Counted from the stretch's first letter, positions 34,313 through 46,679 are shown. The stretch: DNA of 64,000 bases from Macrothele yani (GCA_039090855.1 CM077025.1:102218489-102282488), one strand, 5' to 3'. Numbers and translations: made by a program. The notes: generated from the sequence alone by a model not told the origin.

Positions 34313-35507
34313 CACTGAGTGGCCACTTTATTACAACCGACAGTTTTAAACAAATGAGCTGTTGCCGCCATAGGGCGAGGCTAGTATAAAAAGGGAAAAC
34401 TTAGTGCTTGAGACAGTAGTAGAAGTGATTTTTGGGTGAAGAGATGGGTAAAAAATGCGATTTGACAGACTTTCAACGTGCAATGATTGTAGGAGCTCGG
34501 AGTCATGGAGCGAGTATCACCGAAACCTCCGCATTCGTGAAATGTTAAAGAGCTGCTGTTGTTAAAGTGTTTAAAGACTAGACGTCAGCCAAAAAACTGG
34601 GTCTCTACGTGCAACGTGTGGTCGTCATTGACTAGTGACTTCTCGGGCAGAACGGAGAGTGTCCAAACTGGTAACAGACAACAGAAGAGCAACAGCAGCA
34701 AATTACAGAACATCTTAATCAAGGATCCCCTGAAATGAACTCTGCACACACTATTCACCATACACTGCATCGGATGGAATATGGCAGCCGAAGGCCTGTT
34801 CGAACACCTTTGCTGTCTGCAGTTAACAAGAGAAAAGGCCTCCAGTTCGCACAGGAGCACAAGGATTGGACAGTGGATAATTGGAAACAAATTATGTGGT
34901 CCGATGAATCACGTTTTCAGTTGCACCATGCCGATGGCCGAGTGAGAATTTGGCGAAAACAGCACGAAAGCATGGACCCCCAAATGCATTGCCACAACCC
35001 TTCAAGCTGGTGGAGGCAACATTATGGTTTGGGGAATGTTTTCCTGGCATGCTTTGGGCCCTTCAATTCGTGTTGATCAACGTCTGACTAGCGCATCATA
35101 TCTAAACATCGTTGCGGACAAAGTGCATCCTGTCATGTGGATGGTTTATCTCAATGGCGATGGCTACTTTAAACAAGATAATGCGTCCTGCCATAGTGCT
35201 CGTATTGTACAGGATTGATTATGCCGATGAGTTTACTTTGCTTAGGTGGCCCCCCACAATCTCCAGATCTCAACCCCATTGAGAATTTGTGGGATGAAGT
35301 TGAACGAGCCATCGGACAGCTGGATCCACAACCCTTCAATCTCACACTCCTGGAAAGTGCTATTCATCAAGCATGGTCTCAGATTTCACAAACCACTTAT
35401 CAACATCTCGTGGAGTCCATGCCACGAAGAATTGACAGAGTATTAAAGGCAAAAGGTGGCCCAACGAAGTACTGAGAGGGTGGTCATAATAAAGTGGCCA
35501 CTCAGTG
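34313..35507 (+). mobile_element. Decayed Tc1-like transposon (element Q)
   Basis: Ends form inverted repeats of about 25 bp (CACTGAGTGGCCACTTTATT on both sides), flanked by TA at 34311-34312 and 35508-35509. The transposase reads on the plus strand from ATG at 34444 (MGKKCDLTDFQRAMIVGARS) with frameshifts and stops, then VRTPLLSAVNKRKGLQFAQE, IMWSDESRFQLHHADG with the first catalytic Asp, VWGMFSWHALGPSIRVD, FKQDNASCHSARIVQD with the second, and PQSPDLNPIENLWDEVERAI with the third catalytic residue (Glu, DD34E). It ends RRIDRVLKAKGG at about 35475. All three catalytic residues are still readable, but in three different frames. Confidence 0.92.
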
Positions 35508-35514
35508 TATATAT

Positions 35515-36050
35515 CTTAGCTGTTCCTTGAGTTTCAGAGGTTAGCTTCTCAAAGAAAGCTCATCTCCGAAACTGAAGTTTAAAACTGATTGATGGTGCTA
35601 GATTTTACTTACTGTTGACGTATCAAACATCCCCATTTACAGCAACCTTTGCATACAACATCAATTTCCCCGACATCCATCTTATGTTTCCCACAAGACC
35701 TTTTGTTTTTCATTATCTTTTTCTCATGCATACATTTCTGAATCTGGTTCTCCCATGATTTCCTTAGCCTTCCTCTACCTTCTTTTTCTGCCCCTTGAGC
35801 TGAATAAATTCTCTTTGTTAGCATCTTGCCACTGCAATACATCTTCATTCCCCACATGATCAGAATGTGTCTTAACAAACCCTCATGAGTAATGGATTTC
35901 TCCACAACACATAAACGACTCCTATGTCTCTTCAGCAGTACTAGGTTTTACTGTCAGACATCAGAGTAGGAACAATTACACTTTTATACACAGCCACTCA
36001 GGATCTTTTAGAGAATCTATCAGTCCTATGAAATCATGCTAAGACAGCTT
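35515..36050 (-). mobile_element. Non-LTR retrotransposon fragment, family LINE-2, 3' end
   Basis: Similar to the LINE-2 copy at 42237-43101 and to the one at 47313-49300: all share the 3' phrase TTCAGAGGTTAGCT/TTTGCT followed by coding sequence that ends RSLIRQQ or similar. Here the frame at 35905-35609 gives KEGRGRLRKSWENQIQKCMHEKKIM and the end CLIRQQ. Frame breaks occur before it. The region toward 36050 still carries GAAATCATG..CAGCTTAGAG-like traces of the upstream RT C-terminal region. The copy is 5'-truncated. Confidence 0.75.
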
Positions 36051-37404
36051 AGAGATAATGATCAGAGCCAACATCTACACTTCTCATCAACTGAGTGTTA
36101 ACAACTTTGTGTTTTAGATGCTGATCACAAAATTTATTTCACTTTTTTGCCCCAAGGTTATGATACATGCAATTTTGTAATCAATGTACATGGTAAACTG
36201 GTCAAAGCAAGCATCTTCATTATGCATACTGCTCATTCTAATAGCAATAATTTGCTCCATAGTGATGACTAGGAATTAATTTCTACAAGTGTGTTTGTTA
36301 CATAGCCTCGATTGAGCAGGACATGAATTAAGAGTGAAGAAAAATGTGGAAAATTCAAAAATCGGTGGCTGTCACTTGATTACCAACAGATTATATGGTT
36401 CCGGGAAAGAAGAGTGCTACAGCACACACAAGATTTTAATTCTTAGGGGAAGTTTGTAATTGGGTTAGAAAGCCTGAGAATGCATTAACAACAAAAATTT
36501 CATGTTAGCTGCATAAAATGACTTCCACAAAACAAAAGGTTGGCTGTGCATGCAGGGCTAGTTCTTTAATGCAATCCTTGTGCTTCCCCTGCTCAGTGAC
36601 ATCACAGGTACAGATGCTGAACCATTAAACCACATAAAAGAATCGCTAAAATGAAGAGGTACGTACACGTCTGAAGATCACTTCTATACTAACCATGACA
36701 GGAGCTCTGGTCACATGATAAGAGAGAAACTTGATCTTCGGATGAGCCCTCCCTTCCTTGCGTGACCAGATGCACATCTTTAAAAAGAAACTTTAAGCAT
36801 GATTTTAAAAAGATGAGCTGTTCTAATCATGACTGACTAATACAAGACTACTTAATAGCAAACATTTTTTACTGGATGCAATAATAAAAGCGTTTTACTT
36901 CACCTACTGCTGATGACACTTTATTTATTCCATCACCTACACATTTTCACAAGACAATTTTTTTTTTGTCAGTTTCATTTTCAGGGGTCCCCTTTGTCCT
37001 GGGCCATATGCCTGTGCACTTCTTGCATCTGCCTAGTTACAGCACTGGAGGTGGAAATGCCTGCAGCATAGAGTAACCATCAGATTGGTGCTCCAAGCAG
37101 CAGGGGACCGTGTGGACACCTTCTGAAAGTAAGCAACCTGCAGAATGCGATCACATTGCCTGTGGCAAAATTGCTTGTGTTTGCCTCAGTGTAAAGCCAC
37201 CTTAACAATTCAAATTACAGTATGGCATAAAAATATTTCTCTAGAGCACAAAAAGAGTCTCTGCAACAGGTGAATACTGTATTCAATTATCTTCAGCATA
37301 AAAAAAAAATGAGTTCCCCTCTGGTTTTTTGTTTGTTTGTTTTTCTTTCTCTACCATTTCTTATATTGCATTTTCATAATCAAATAATGACATGGACACA
37401 TTAC
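36051..37404. other. Host intron sequence
   Basis: No supported element. A frame bounded by a possible acceptor and donor at about 36670-36778 (minus) was considered and rejected as an exon. Confidence 0.5.
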
Positions 37405-37484
37405 CTTCTTAAATAAACCAACAGGTGCGGCAGTTGATTTTGTCTGCTTCAAATATTCTGACCATCTGAATTCACCTCGGTAGC
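37405..37484 (-). CDS. MBT linker exon of the host chromatin gene
   Basis: An 80-bp exon with acceptor TGCTTTTAG before 37484 and donor AAGAAG|GTAATG after 37405. Completing the codon begun by the exon at 51124-51373 it reads GYRGEFRWSEYLKQTKSTAA then PVGLFKK. This is the N-terminal arm of an MBT repeat (W..YL..T...AAP..LF), which packs on the following core. It ends in phase 0 and continues directly into EIPDHGF of the exon at 25971-26205. The in-phase join on both sides with a family-typical sequence makes the exon secure despite its size. Confidence 0.92.
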
Positions 37485-38203
37485 CTAAAAGCATAAGTAG
37501 AAATTTGTTACCTACTTTTTTTAATAAATGATAAATTGGTGGATAAGCCTTTAGCTCTTGGAATACTTGACATATTACAATTATTAGGTGTGCAACTTAA
37601 TTCTAGGCCACAGGCACCACATGTTGACAGCAAATTATAGCAAATCAAATATGTACCTAATCAGGGAAATATTCCCCATCATGTTGGATACATTTGAGCC
37701 ACCAGTCAGGGAGCTGCCAAATGCCACTGCGGAAAAAAGAGGGCTGTTTCGAGTTGATAAAATCATCAATACTTGCGTAGACTTCCTCAACAGAAGGGAA
37801 GAGCGTATCACTCAGGTGATGTTGCAGGGAGCGAAAGAGGTGATAATCCGACGGGGCGAAGTCTGGAGAATACACCGGGTGGGACAAAATCTCCCATACC
37901 AGGTCAGTGATAGTGTTTAAAGTAATTTTCGCAGGTGTGAGGATGCACGTTATCCTGAAGCAACAGGACCGACCTTCTGCCCTTGCCGGTGTATGGCCTT
38001 TTCACCTCCATTGCATCCCTCACACGAATGAGTTGCTGACAATAATGCTCAGCATTGACCGTTTCACCAGGTTTGAGCAACTCATAGTGTACGAAACTGT
38101 GCTGATCTCACTATATGCACAGCAACAACTTCCTGGCTTGGATATTCGGTTTGGCGGTACTGGTAGTAGGTTGGCCTGGATAAACCCACGATTTGCGCCG
38201 CTT

Positions 38204-39809
38204 CCCAGCAAAATCACAAGTGCTGGGAAACTACTGGCCACCAGCAGGCAGTGATGGGTCACTGCTGGCTGAAATCTGCCGCTCACGGCCTGGTAGCGGC
38301 CCGCTGGTGGCAGCGCTATCAGTTGGAGTGCCATTGATGGCTCTGCAGCATCGCCGTGAATTGTGGGCCTCCAAGCAAGTACCACTAGTGTACCATTGCT
38401 GGCAACCAATACAACCCCAACAGCAGGTGGAAGCAACGGGACTGCGCATGCGCAGAAGCAACACTTGCTGTGTCTCTCATGGTACCAGTTAGTTGAAGAC
38501 GACGCTATCGCCATCGTGTTATTTTAGTGGATGTTAGGAAAAAATCCATATGTAGAGAGGCGAATTAATTTCCTAATGAAATTCCACGTCGATGGAGATA
38601 TCAGATTAAGCCATGAAATACACCTATTCCATTTCCATGAATAACAATTCATGGAATGGAGTGGGTGAATAACAAGAAAAATTTTGAAACTGCTTGAAAC
38701 AAATGTCCTGGAAAACTATTAAAAAAACTTTTGTTGGAAAAAAAATATATACGTACAAAATTTATTAATCATTTAAAAAAAAAAAAAAAAAAAAGCAACT
38801 CTATGTGGATATAATGTACTCATTCAAGGGTTGAATACACAAGACTGGGAGGACTTCGCTTCCAAAAATAACGAGAAGTAAAATAAAATATCTTTCCTCT
38901 TTAAAACAAATGTAGCTTCAGACAACGAAAAGGAAAGATACAACGTTAAAAATGTAACAGAAAGTGACATGAACCTGGGTAAATATATATTAATTCAACA
39001 ATCTCCTTTCAAGACGACAAGGAAAGTACAAAACTTTGGAAAGCGACTCTAAATATGTACACTCCTTGAAAATGAGTGAAGTTCCCTTAAGGTAAAAAAA
39101 AGAAAAAAAAAAACTATCGCTACGTTGAAAAAATAAATTTATGAATTATATGAAACTGCTTTTTATGAAAAATACCTCGCAATATTGTAAAATGAAAGAG
39201 GGAACCATTCGATTACATATTCCGCACAAAACAGACAGCTTCAAGCACACGCATGGCAAATTAGTCCAGTCGGTAGAGAGCTCAGCTCCCACGCCAACGG
39301 TCCATGTTCGTATCCACACAGATTCAAACGGCTGTACATCTGGTCTGTTGAGAAAATTTTCCCAGTGCAGTGCTATAATTCACAAGTTTCGTAAGGGTAG
39401 AAAAAAAAAAAAAAGAAAAGTTGTAGCTTTGGGGAACTGCGGTTATCCTTGATTTTTTTTATTTATGGCTACTACTGGGAAATTGGCGGACAAGATTCGG
39501 CAAGCCACCAGTTACGTCACTTGGTTGCCGGCTGCCACTACCGGCAAACTAGCAGACCACATTAGGCTAGCCATCATTTCTGGCATGTGCTTGCAGGACC
39601 ACTGATGGGCCACTTGTGGCAGCTACTGCATGTGATGGACAACTGATGGCCCTATTGTGGCATATGACAACTGATGGGGTGCCAAATGTTGGCCTGAACT
39701 GCTGGCCCTTCTGTTGGCTGCCCGGACATTTTATTGACGGTTCGGTAGTGGTAACATAGTGCTGGGCCATTGTTGGCAGTGCTGGCCCAGCAAGACTGTT
39801 TTTGCTGGG
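38204..39809. mobile_element. TIR element G, CTGGC-rich, nested in mariner M4
   Basis: Starts CCCAGCAAAATC and ends with the complement of CCCAGCAAAAAC. It splits the mariner between WILYNNPNP and KRRKSWV, so its limits are firm to a few bases. The flanks share only TT (or overlap GCTT/TTAG), so the target duplication is very short or absent. About 260 bp at the left and 320 bp at the right are GC-richer than the neighbourhood and full of CTGGC/GCCAG-type words in both orientations; the middle is A-rich, with an A run at 38776-38795. No transposase is recognisable. I cannot assign a superfamily. Confidence 0.65.
39255..39421 (+). repeat. Possible tRNA-derived SINE with A-rich tail, inside G
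   Basis: The head reads AAATTAGTCCAGTCGGTAGAG (A-box-like) and, 35 bp further, GGTCCATGTTCGTATCC (B-box-like), followed by about 85 bp and an A-rich run at 39400-39421. This is the layout of a tRNA-derived SINE, but there is a single copy here and no clear flanking repeat, so the call is tentative. Confidence 0.45.
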
Positions 39810-40461
39810 TTAGGATTATTGTAGAGGATCCACTTCTCATCACAGGTCAAAATCTTGTGGAGGAAATTCTTCTTGAATCTGGAGAGCAAGGACACAGCAA
39901 CATCGTAGTGCCTAGACTTCTTCACAGCTGTGAGTTGGTGGGGGACCCACCGACCCTCATAGTGAATCCGTCCAAGCTTGTGCAGGCGCTTTGCAATAGC
40001 TTGCCATGTTACTCCTTTTCTCCAGGTTCCTGGGCTCTGACTGTGTGCACCAGGGATCTGTGTCCAACAGTTGTTCCAGTTCCTCAGCATCAACTTTCTG
40101 TGGCTGTCCCAGACTTTCTGCATCACGGAGATCGAAATTTCCCTGCTTAAACCGCTGGAACCACTTCTTACACATATTGCAGAACACAGCAGCCTCATCC
40201 AAAGCAGCACAGATCATTTGCTGGGCTTCCGCAGCACTTTTTTCAGCTGAAACGCGAACAGGAGGCAGCGCCTCAAATGTTACTCCTCGAACGACATTAC
40301 TTTTACCGTCAACTTTCGTCACTATAGCTGTGAGCAGTTATGGTTGCCTGGAAAGCTGTTGGATGGCACTGCAATCAGCCATTATCGCACACAGCTATTT
40401 GCATTTGCCGATGTTCTATGATCGCTTGCGGTTAGAGGCCGAGAATTAAATTACACACCTA

Positions 40462-42236
40462 ATAACTTGCATATCAGTTAATGATTAACTGAATTCTTCA
40501 ATACAATTTGGAAAACAAACAGTAAAAGGTTTTGACAATTTTTTTAAGTGTACATTAAAAAACTTACATATTGTGATGGAAAAGGAAAAAAAAAAGAAAG
40601 AAAAATGGAAGCACTTTAAGTAGTTTGGCATTAATTCTGAGGTATGACAGTTCATGTTTCCATGTTGGCTTTTTCAACATATCTTTTGATATATCAATCA
40701 AAGAAAGAAAAGTGGTGTTTTTAGAGATACAAATGTACGTCAACAATGCTTACAGTGTCATCTGTTGTATCCCTTCAGCTGTATGTACATAAAATATTTG
40801 CACATTTATAACTTGAATTGGAAATATTCTTTCAGCATTTGAAAGTGGTGGAAATGAGAATGATGATCCTTGCATTTTTCCTTTTGCCTAAAGCACAATT
40901 TTTGGGTCAACATACATTTTCCAGCATTTGCCGTGGCGCCTTCATTTCTGCAAATTTAATTAGAAAATTCTGTTAGCACCAATAGCTATAACCTTGACTG
41001 CAACTTCCCACATTTCCTGCTGAGCAAGGTTTTTTCATTAAGTGGGATATATGCATATTTGTATCGAGCAAAATATCTTTACATGTTAATATCTGTGATT
41101 CTGTTCTCAATGAAACTTTTGTTCAACTAATTAAGTGTTGTTTACAATACCTCTTTTGGTGTTGGGAGAGAATGAATGTGGGTTATTACTGCCAACCTTC
41201 AATGTTAATTATGACAATCCAGCAGTTTTATATATGCAGCATTAAGATCTCTTTTAAGATGTTTTATTATTTTTTATGTTCATCAGACATGGTCTGGCTG
41301 ACACTCAAATATAGATCTAAATTTTGCTTTACCATATCTCTAGTACCAAATATTTTCTTATTGTACAGAACCATAACTTTGCCATTACAACATGGTAGGT
41401 AATGATTACCAATTTTTTCACCTTTGAAGTGAACAGTACCATAAGCAGTACAAATATTTGAGACACAGAGCTAAGTAAAAGAACTGACTAAACATATTCT
41501 CACAATCTGATGAAATCAGCAAAAAATGCCCATCTGTACTGCTTCTATTTCCTGTTAATCCATCATGCTGTCTTTCTCTGTCCTGAATCAATTATAGCTT
41601 CCACTGTTTTTTAATTTCCTTAATATTCTTCAGCTGTATTTCTTGGCAGTTTCAATTTAGGCCAAGTTGTCTTTGATTTTTGGTTTCCTGTGATTTTTCC
41701 ACAGAAGTTTTCCCTGTCACTATTTATGCCGAGTTGTCTTTCTTTTTACAAAGCCTATGAACTTTTTCTAGATTTTTACCTTTTATAGTTGTGTCTCATT
41801 TTGTCTTGGTTCTTTGTTTCTTCAAATTTTCACCTTACCATTTTGTTCAGTTCACGCCACTAATGAAATCAAAGCTGATACATAAGGTGCAATGAAATCA
41901 GACTTCTAAATTTTTATTTTGCACTTCTTTGAATACCCAGTAAATGGAAGTTTTATATTCAAAATATATTCATCACTGGGAAAAATAAGGTAAAATGAAC
42001 AATTAATGAATACATCATGGAAAATATAAATACCAATACAGAATAAACATATATAACAAAATTTTAAGACTGTGTTTATTATAATTCAGACATATTAATG
42101 TAACAATGCGTTTGGAAACATATGCTTTGGTCTTGGTGTTGTATGCATCAGTTATAACGCACAACTTTCTGTTTCACGAAAACTGGTTCGTCACAGTAAT
42201 TCTTTCCAATGATACATACATACATCATACATATCA
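40462..42236. other. Host intron sequence
   Basis: AT-rich interval without a supported gene or element. Confidence 0.5.
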
Positions 42237-43101
42237 CTAAGCTGTTCTCTGAGATTCAGAGGTTAGCTCCAAAAAGAAATACAAACTTCCAGATAATTTA
42301 CTTATTGTTGTCGTATCAAACTTCGCCATTTACAGCGATCTTGACATACAACTTGTGCTTCACTGATATCCTTTACACGCCTTACACAAGATCTTTTATA
42401 CTTCATACTCATAATCTTTTTCTCATGCAGACACTCCTGAATCTGATCCACCCATGTCTTCCTTGGCCTTCCTCTGCCTTTCCTTCCTGCCACTTGGGTT
42501 GAAAATATTTTCCTAGTAAGCATTTCATCACTCATTTTTTCAACATGGCCAAACCACCGAAGCATATTGGTCTCCACCTTGCTAACAACATTTTGCTTTA
42601 CATCACACAACTGCAATACATCTTCATTCCTCACACAATCAGATCGTGTCTTACCACAAACCCCACGTAAGTAACGCATTTCTCCAGCACACAAACGACT
42701 CCTATGTTTCTTCTGCAGTACCCAGGTTTCACTGCCATACATCAGAGTAGGAACAATTACTGTTTCATACACAGCCATGTGGGACTCTCTAGAGAACCCA
42801 TCATTCCTGTGAAAACCTCCCAGAGCAGCTATGACTTTCAAAGAAGAATTCACTCGCCTACTGATTTCACCATCCAACTTGTTATCTCTGTCAAACATGC
42901 TTCCTAAATACACAAACTCACTCACCTGTTCAATCACAGTGCCATTTATACTTACATTACATTCAGTGCTACCCATTCCTCTCTCAAACACCATGACAAA
43001 CATGCTTCCTAAATACACAAACTCACTCACCTGTTCAATCACAGTGCCATTTATACTTACATTACATTCAGTGCTACCCATTCCTCTCTCAAACACCATG
43101 T
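42237..43101 (-). mobile_element. Non-LTR retrotransposon fragment, family LINE-2, with an internal duplication
   Basis: The minus-strand frame 43174-42302 encodes the region just after the reverse transcriptase catalytic core: EFVYLGSMFDRDNKLDGEIS, then VPTLMYGSETWVLQKKHRSR, MLRWFGHVEKMSDEMLTR, then RGRPRKTWVDQIQECLHEKK, ending RSLIRQQ. The RT catalytic motifs themselves are upstream and absent, so this is a 5'-truncated copy. A 105-bp segment (42892-42996 and 42997-43101) is duplicated in tandem with one difference, keeping the frame open and repeating VMVFERGMGSTECNVSINGT. Residues before the duplication (MRHCCIPYG...) belong to flanking DNA. The clade was not determined. Confidence 0.85.
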
Positions 43102-43185
43102 CATTAAGGGGGTTACATATACAAATTGACAATTTGTTATTATTATATCCATAGGGTATACAGCAATGTCTCACAAGAGAATAGA

Positions 43186-43720
43186 AGCTGGTAATGATGT
43201 GGAGCTAATGGGAATGGTGTAAATGCCAGAGGGGAGATCCTACCAGTTCAATGTCAGCCCTCTAGCAGCAGCAAATTTGCAAACTTAGCTTTGCGAAGAT
43301 ATGATGGACAGAGGAAAAATGTCAATTGCAAAGTTGGAGAGTATCATTTCTTTGCTACAAATCAGTCACAAAAAGTGGAGGCAAGTGGGTGAATTTCACT
43401 TGTACACTGAGGAGGGAAAAGTATCTAAGTAGTGCAATTCGAACAACACAAAGAAGCTAATAATGATGTGGAATCAATGGGATTAATGCAAGTGCCAGAG
43501 AGCTGATTTTTTAGCTCTTTCTCAATGCCCCTAGCAGAAAATTTGTGAACTTCCAAATATATGATTGACAGAATAAAAAAGCCAATTGTGAAGCCAGAGA
43601 GCATCATTTATTTGACACAAATTTGTCATGACAAAAAGTGGGGGCCAACATGTGCAATTTGGCTGTATGCTGAGAAGGTAAAAGTATCCAAGAGCATTTT
43701 TAAGCAGTGCAATATCATTG
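43186..43720. repeat. Diverged tandem duplication, unit about 267 bp
   Basis: GAAGCTGGTAATGATGTGGA at 43186 recurs as GAAGCTAATAATGATGTGGA at 43453, and the similarity continues through AGTGCCAGAG, GCCCCTAGCAG, TTGTGAACTT, GAGAGCATCATTT and AAAAAGTGG. The two halves differ by substitutions and small indels, so the duplication is old. No coding content is recognised. Confidence 0.75.
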
Positions 43721-44147
43721 AATTATTGACTAGAGGTGGCAACACCATTAAATGAAGGCGAGTCCACACGGTGACACAGGTTCCTCCCGCCCCCTCCAGT
43801 TTGTACAAAATTGCTGGTTTGCTTTTGTTAGTTGCAGTTCTATCAGCTCGCATGTTGTAATCACGACATTGGAGCAAATGTAGTAACTCTATGGATCTAT
43901 CAAACACAGTTCTTCATAAAATAAATAAATAAATGGAAATGCTAACTATGGTTTCTTTCATCAGGATGTTATGACCAAGCATTAGTCATCTGTTCATTGT
44001 GAATTCACCACAGACATTCCATATGTATTCAATACTTATCACCGGTAAGTGAAATGGATAAATAGTGTCCAATGTATAAAGATCAGAACAGGTGACAAGA
44101 ATGGAGTCCTGTTTCTGTAAGCTGTCTTGCAATAGACATCAGTTATC

Positions 44148-44857
44148 ATCATCATCATCATTGTCAACCATTATCAATCCACTGCTGGACGAAGGTCTCC
44201 CCAAGTTTCCTCCACAACAGTCTGTCTTGTGCCAGTCTCCTCCATGTCACTCCCGCATATTTACGAATTTCATCCACCCATCTCCCATGTGGTCTTTTTC
44301 TGGGTCTTTTCCTGTCCCTTGGAATCCAATCTAAAATTTCGGCTGTCCATCTATGGTCTGTCCTTCTGGCAGTATGTCCAGCCCATTGCCATTTCAGGGA
44401 TTTAACTCTGATCATGATGTCTTCCACTCTCGTCATTTTTCGGATCCACGAGTTCCTCTTCTTATCTCTCCTGGTTATACCAAGCATGCACCTCTCCATG
44501 CTTCTTTGAGTTGTCTGCAGCCTTTGTATGTCTCTTTTAGTTAAGGTCCACGTCTCTGCACCATACGTAAGCACTGGAAGGATGCATTGATCAAACACTT
44601 TTCTTTTAAGACATAATGGCATATTGCTCTTGAAAATTATGCTGTTTCTCCCAAAAGCTCTCCAGGCAAGTTTTGTACGCCGATTAATTTCTTCATCAAT
44701 GTGACCCTCACTTGATATCTGCTGTCCAAGATAAACATACGTATCTGTTATCTCCAGTTTTTCTCCATCAATCGATAAATCTTCATTTCTTGTAAAAGCA
44801 TTGAACATCACTTTTGTCTTCTGAAAGTTCATTTTTAATCCCACTTCTTTATACAGG
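44148..44857 (-). mobile_element. RTE-type retrotransposon, 5'-truncated copy
   Basis: The 226-codon open frame 44844-44164 (minus) is nearly identical to the C-terminal 226 residues of the intact copy at 54194-57154 (from VGLKMNFQKTKVMFN to QQWIDNG), with about ten amino-acid differences. After the stop the GAT-repeat tail follows (CATCATCATCATCATT on the plus strand at 44148-44162). The copy is truncated on its 5' side at about 44857, in the codons just after the RT active site. The low divergence points to recent activity of the family. Confidence 0.92.
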
Positions 44858-46671
44858 ATGCTATATAGAGGCTGCTACATCTCACTGGATGGTGGACAGA
44901 AAAGCAATCAAAGCAGTTCAGGCTTGTTGGACTATGAGAAGACGATCCTCGTACTCCAGTTGTTTGCCTGGGCTGAACAGAACATTCTTGATATGTATGC
45001 ATGCCCTCATGTGCGCACTGCTGCATCACCATGGCTCAGATGGTGGGCAATTCATCAATATGAACAAGCTGCTTCCCCCAGTCTGCTAATGAAGCACTCT
45101 AAAATGCACTTAGTTGTTTTGTAGGGTCTTTTAGGACATGATTAGCAGCTACTAAAGTGAATGAACCTTATAACGCAGCCAGAATGTACACTGACAGCCC
45201 ATATTTAGGCCACTGGGTGTGCAATTTAAGTGTGCTCTGGCAACAACCTGGAGGTTCATTGGCAAACCAGCTTTCACAGTTTGTGGATGATTTTATTGGG
45301 ATGCATCAGTTTTTTTGGTCCAAGAGTGCATTTCAAAGGTTCGAGGATTTAAATTCCTGAATTTGCAATTAGGGACACTGATGTTGAGCATATGGTATCA
45401 GTCCTGCAGCACTTACACCAATCCTGTTGATTCCACTCTGTTAGCAGCCTCTATTTACCTATGATGTTGCACTGCTTAGAAATGCCCTTGGCCACTTTTG
45501 CCTCCTCGATGCATAGCAGAAATTTGCACACTGATTCAAACTTTTTACGTCTCCAGTGGAACAATATTTGAAGAAACTATTAATGCAGGAATGTTCTGAT
45601 TTATGTTTTGGATTCAAAGTGTGCATGTGGAAAGAGTGAATTCAAGGATGCATTGTCACCTGAGCAAACACTCAAATTAATTTACTATATTACAGGTGGG
45701 ATTTTTTTGGCAAAAATGATGTAGGGTCACTCCAGTGATCCAACAACAGAAAAAAGTTTTCTTTTTGCTTGTTTCCATAAAATTTTGCATATATACTGGA
45801 CAATCACCGGTAGTTGAAATTCCCGAATTTTAAAATTTTAAATATTACACAGAGATGATTGTAAGGCAAAGTTTCAAATCCTGAAAATGTCGGGGGGGGG
45901 GGGTACACTACAACTAATCTATTCTTTTAACTTATAATTAAAAATAAAAAAAAGTTATATTAAAAAAAATTCGTTGGTTATTCACGTCTTTTTATCCAAC
46001 TGGGTAGACATTTTACTTTAGAAAATCTCTGATTTTAAGATTTGCCTGTCATTAATGACTTTAATTTTTGAGATCCACTTATGATAGCAGCTAAAGGTGA
46101 TATTACATTTTTTAAAATCATCTGGTCTTCCATGGAGCACTCTGTTCTCCAACGGAAAACACTAATCTAAAATTAAAATTTAAATTTGAAGTCACTAATC
46201 TTCAACTTAAGTACACAGCCCAAAGCAGCACTAACTCCAGTTCAGGGAAAATAGCGGAAAAGCGATGCACATTGGGTCAGAATCTCAGCCTCAACACCTA
46301 ACAAGTGTGAAGCAGCAAGACTGGCACAAACTGCAAAAGGTAGTGCTACATAATTATTTAGCAGCTAATAAACATGAGGGAAAAAATCATTATTAATTGT
46401 TTTAAACAATTTACTATATAGTTCACATGTGTCAGCACAGTTTAAGAAGCTGTGAAAAGCAGGGGAATATGTTTTAAACAATATACCACATCATTTACCT
46501 GTGTTGGTACAATTTGCATAGCCAGAAACCTTGAACTTTGGGTTCAATTGAGCATAGAAACCCAGAATGCAAACACAACTGTTTACACAGATCAGTTTTT
46601 GCTAAATAGAAACTTAAAAATAAAGAGAATTTCGTAAATTTAACATTATCGATAATCATATTATTCATAAT
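44858..46671. other. No identified gene
   Basis: A plus-strand frame at 44858-45124 (88 codons: LLDYEKTILVLQLFAWAEQN, WLRWWAIHQYEQAASPS) is protein-like in composition, but I do not recognise it and it has no start or splice context. A G run lies at 45891-45903. The rest is AT-rich. Confidence 0.4.
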
Positions 46672-46679
46672 AGCTTTTT

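Larger units (their letters stand above)
37587..40459 (-). mobile_element. Mariner transposon M4, carrying TIR element G
   Basis: Ends (left GGTGTGCAACTTAATTCTAG; right the complement of GGTGTGTAATTTAATTCTCG) are flanked by TA at 37585-37586 and 40460-40461. The minus strand encodes the transposase: MADCSAIQQLSRQ at the start (about 40383), EAAVFCNMCKKWFQRFKQGN and a helix-turn-helix part (40322-39957), FLHKILTCDEKWILYNNP with the first catalytic Asp (39850), then after element G, SWVYPGQPT (38185), VLLLQDNVHPHT with the second (37950) and VYSPDFAPSDYHLFRSLQHH with the third (37880), ending at 37657. Frameshifts and element G disrupt it. Confidence 0.9.

Noticed and set aside
36669..36778. 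Possible MBT-gene exon with acceptor-like TTTCTTTTTAAAG and donor-like CATGGTTAG on the minus strand
   Set aside because: The exons at 37405-37484 and 25971-26205 already join in phase to give an uninterrupted MBT arm and core; inserting these 36 or so residues would break the domain, and the peptide is not MBT-like.
38020..38514. Long overlapping frames on both strands at the left end of element G
   Set aside because: They arise from the GC-richer, CTGGC-repetitive subterminal block and partly read antisense to the mariner.
39255..39330. A functional tRNA gene
   Set aside because: The A- and B-box matches are imperfect, no acceptor stem pairs, and an A-rich tail follows, so a SINE head is more likely.
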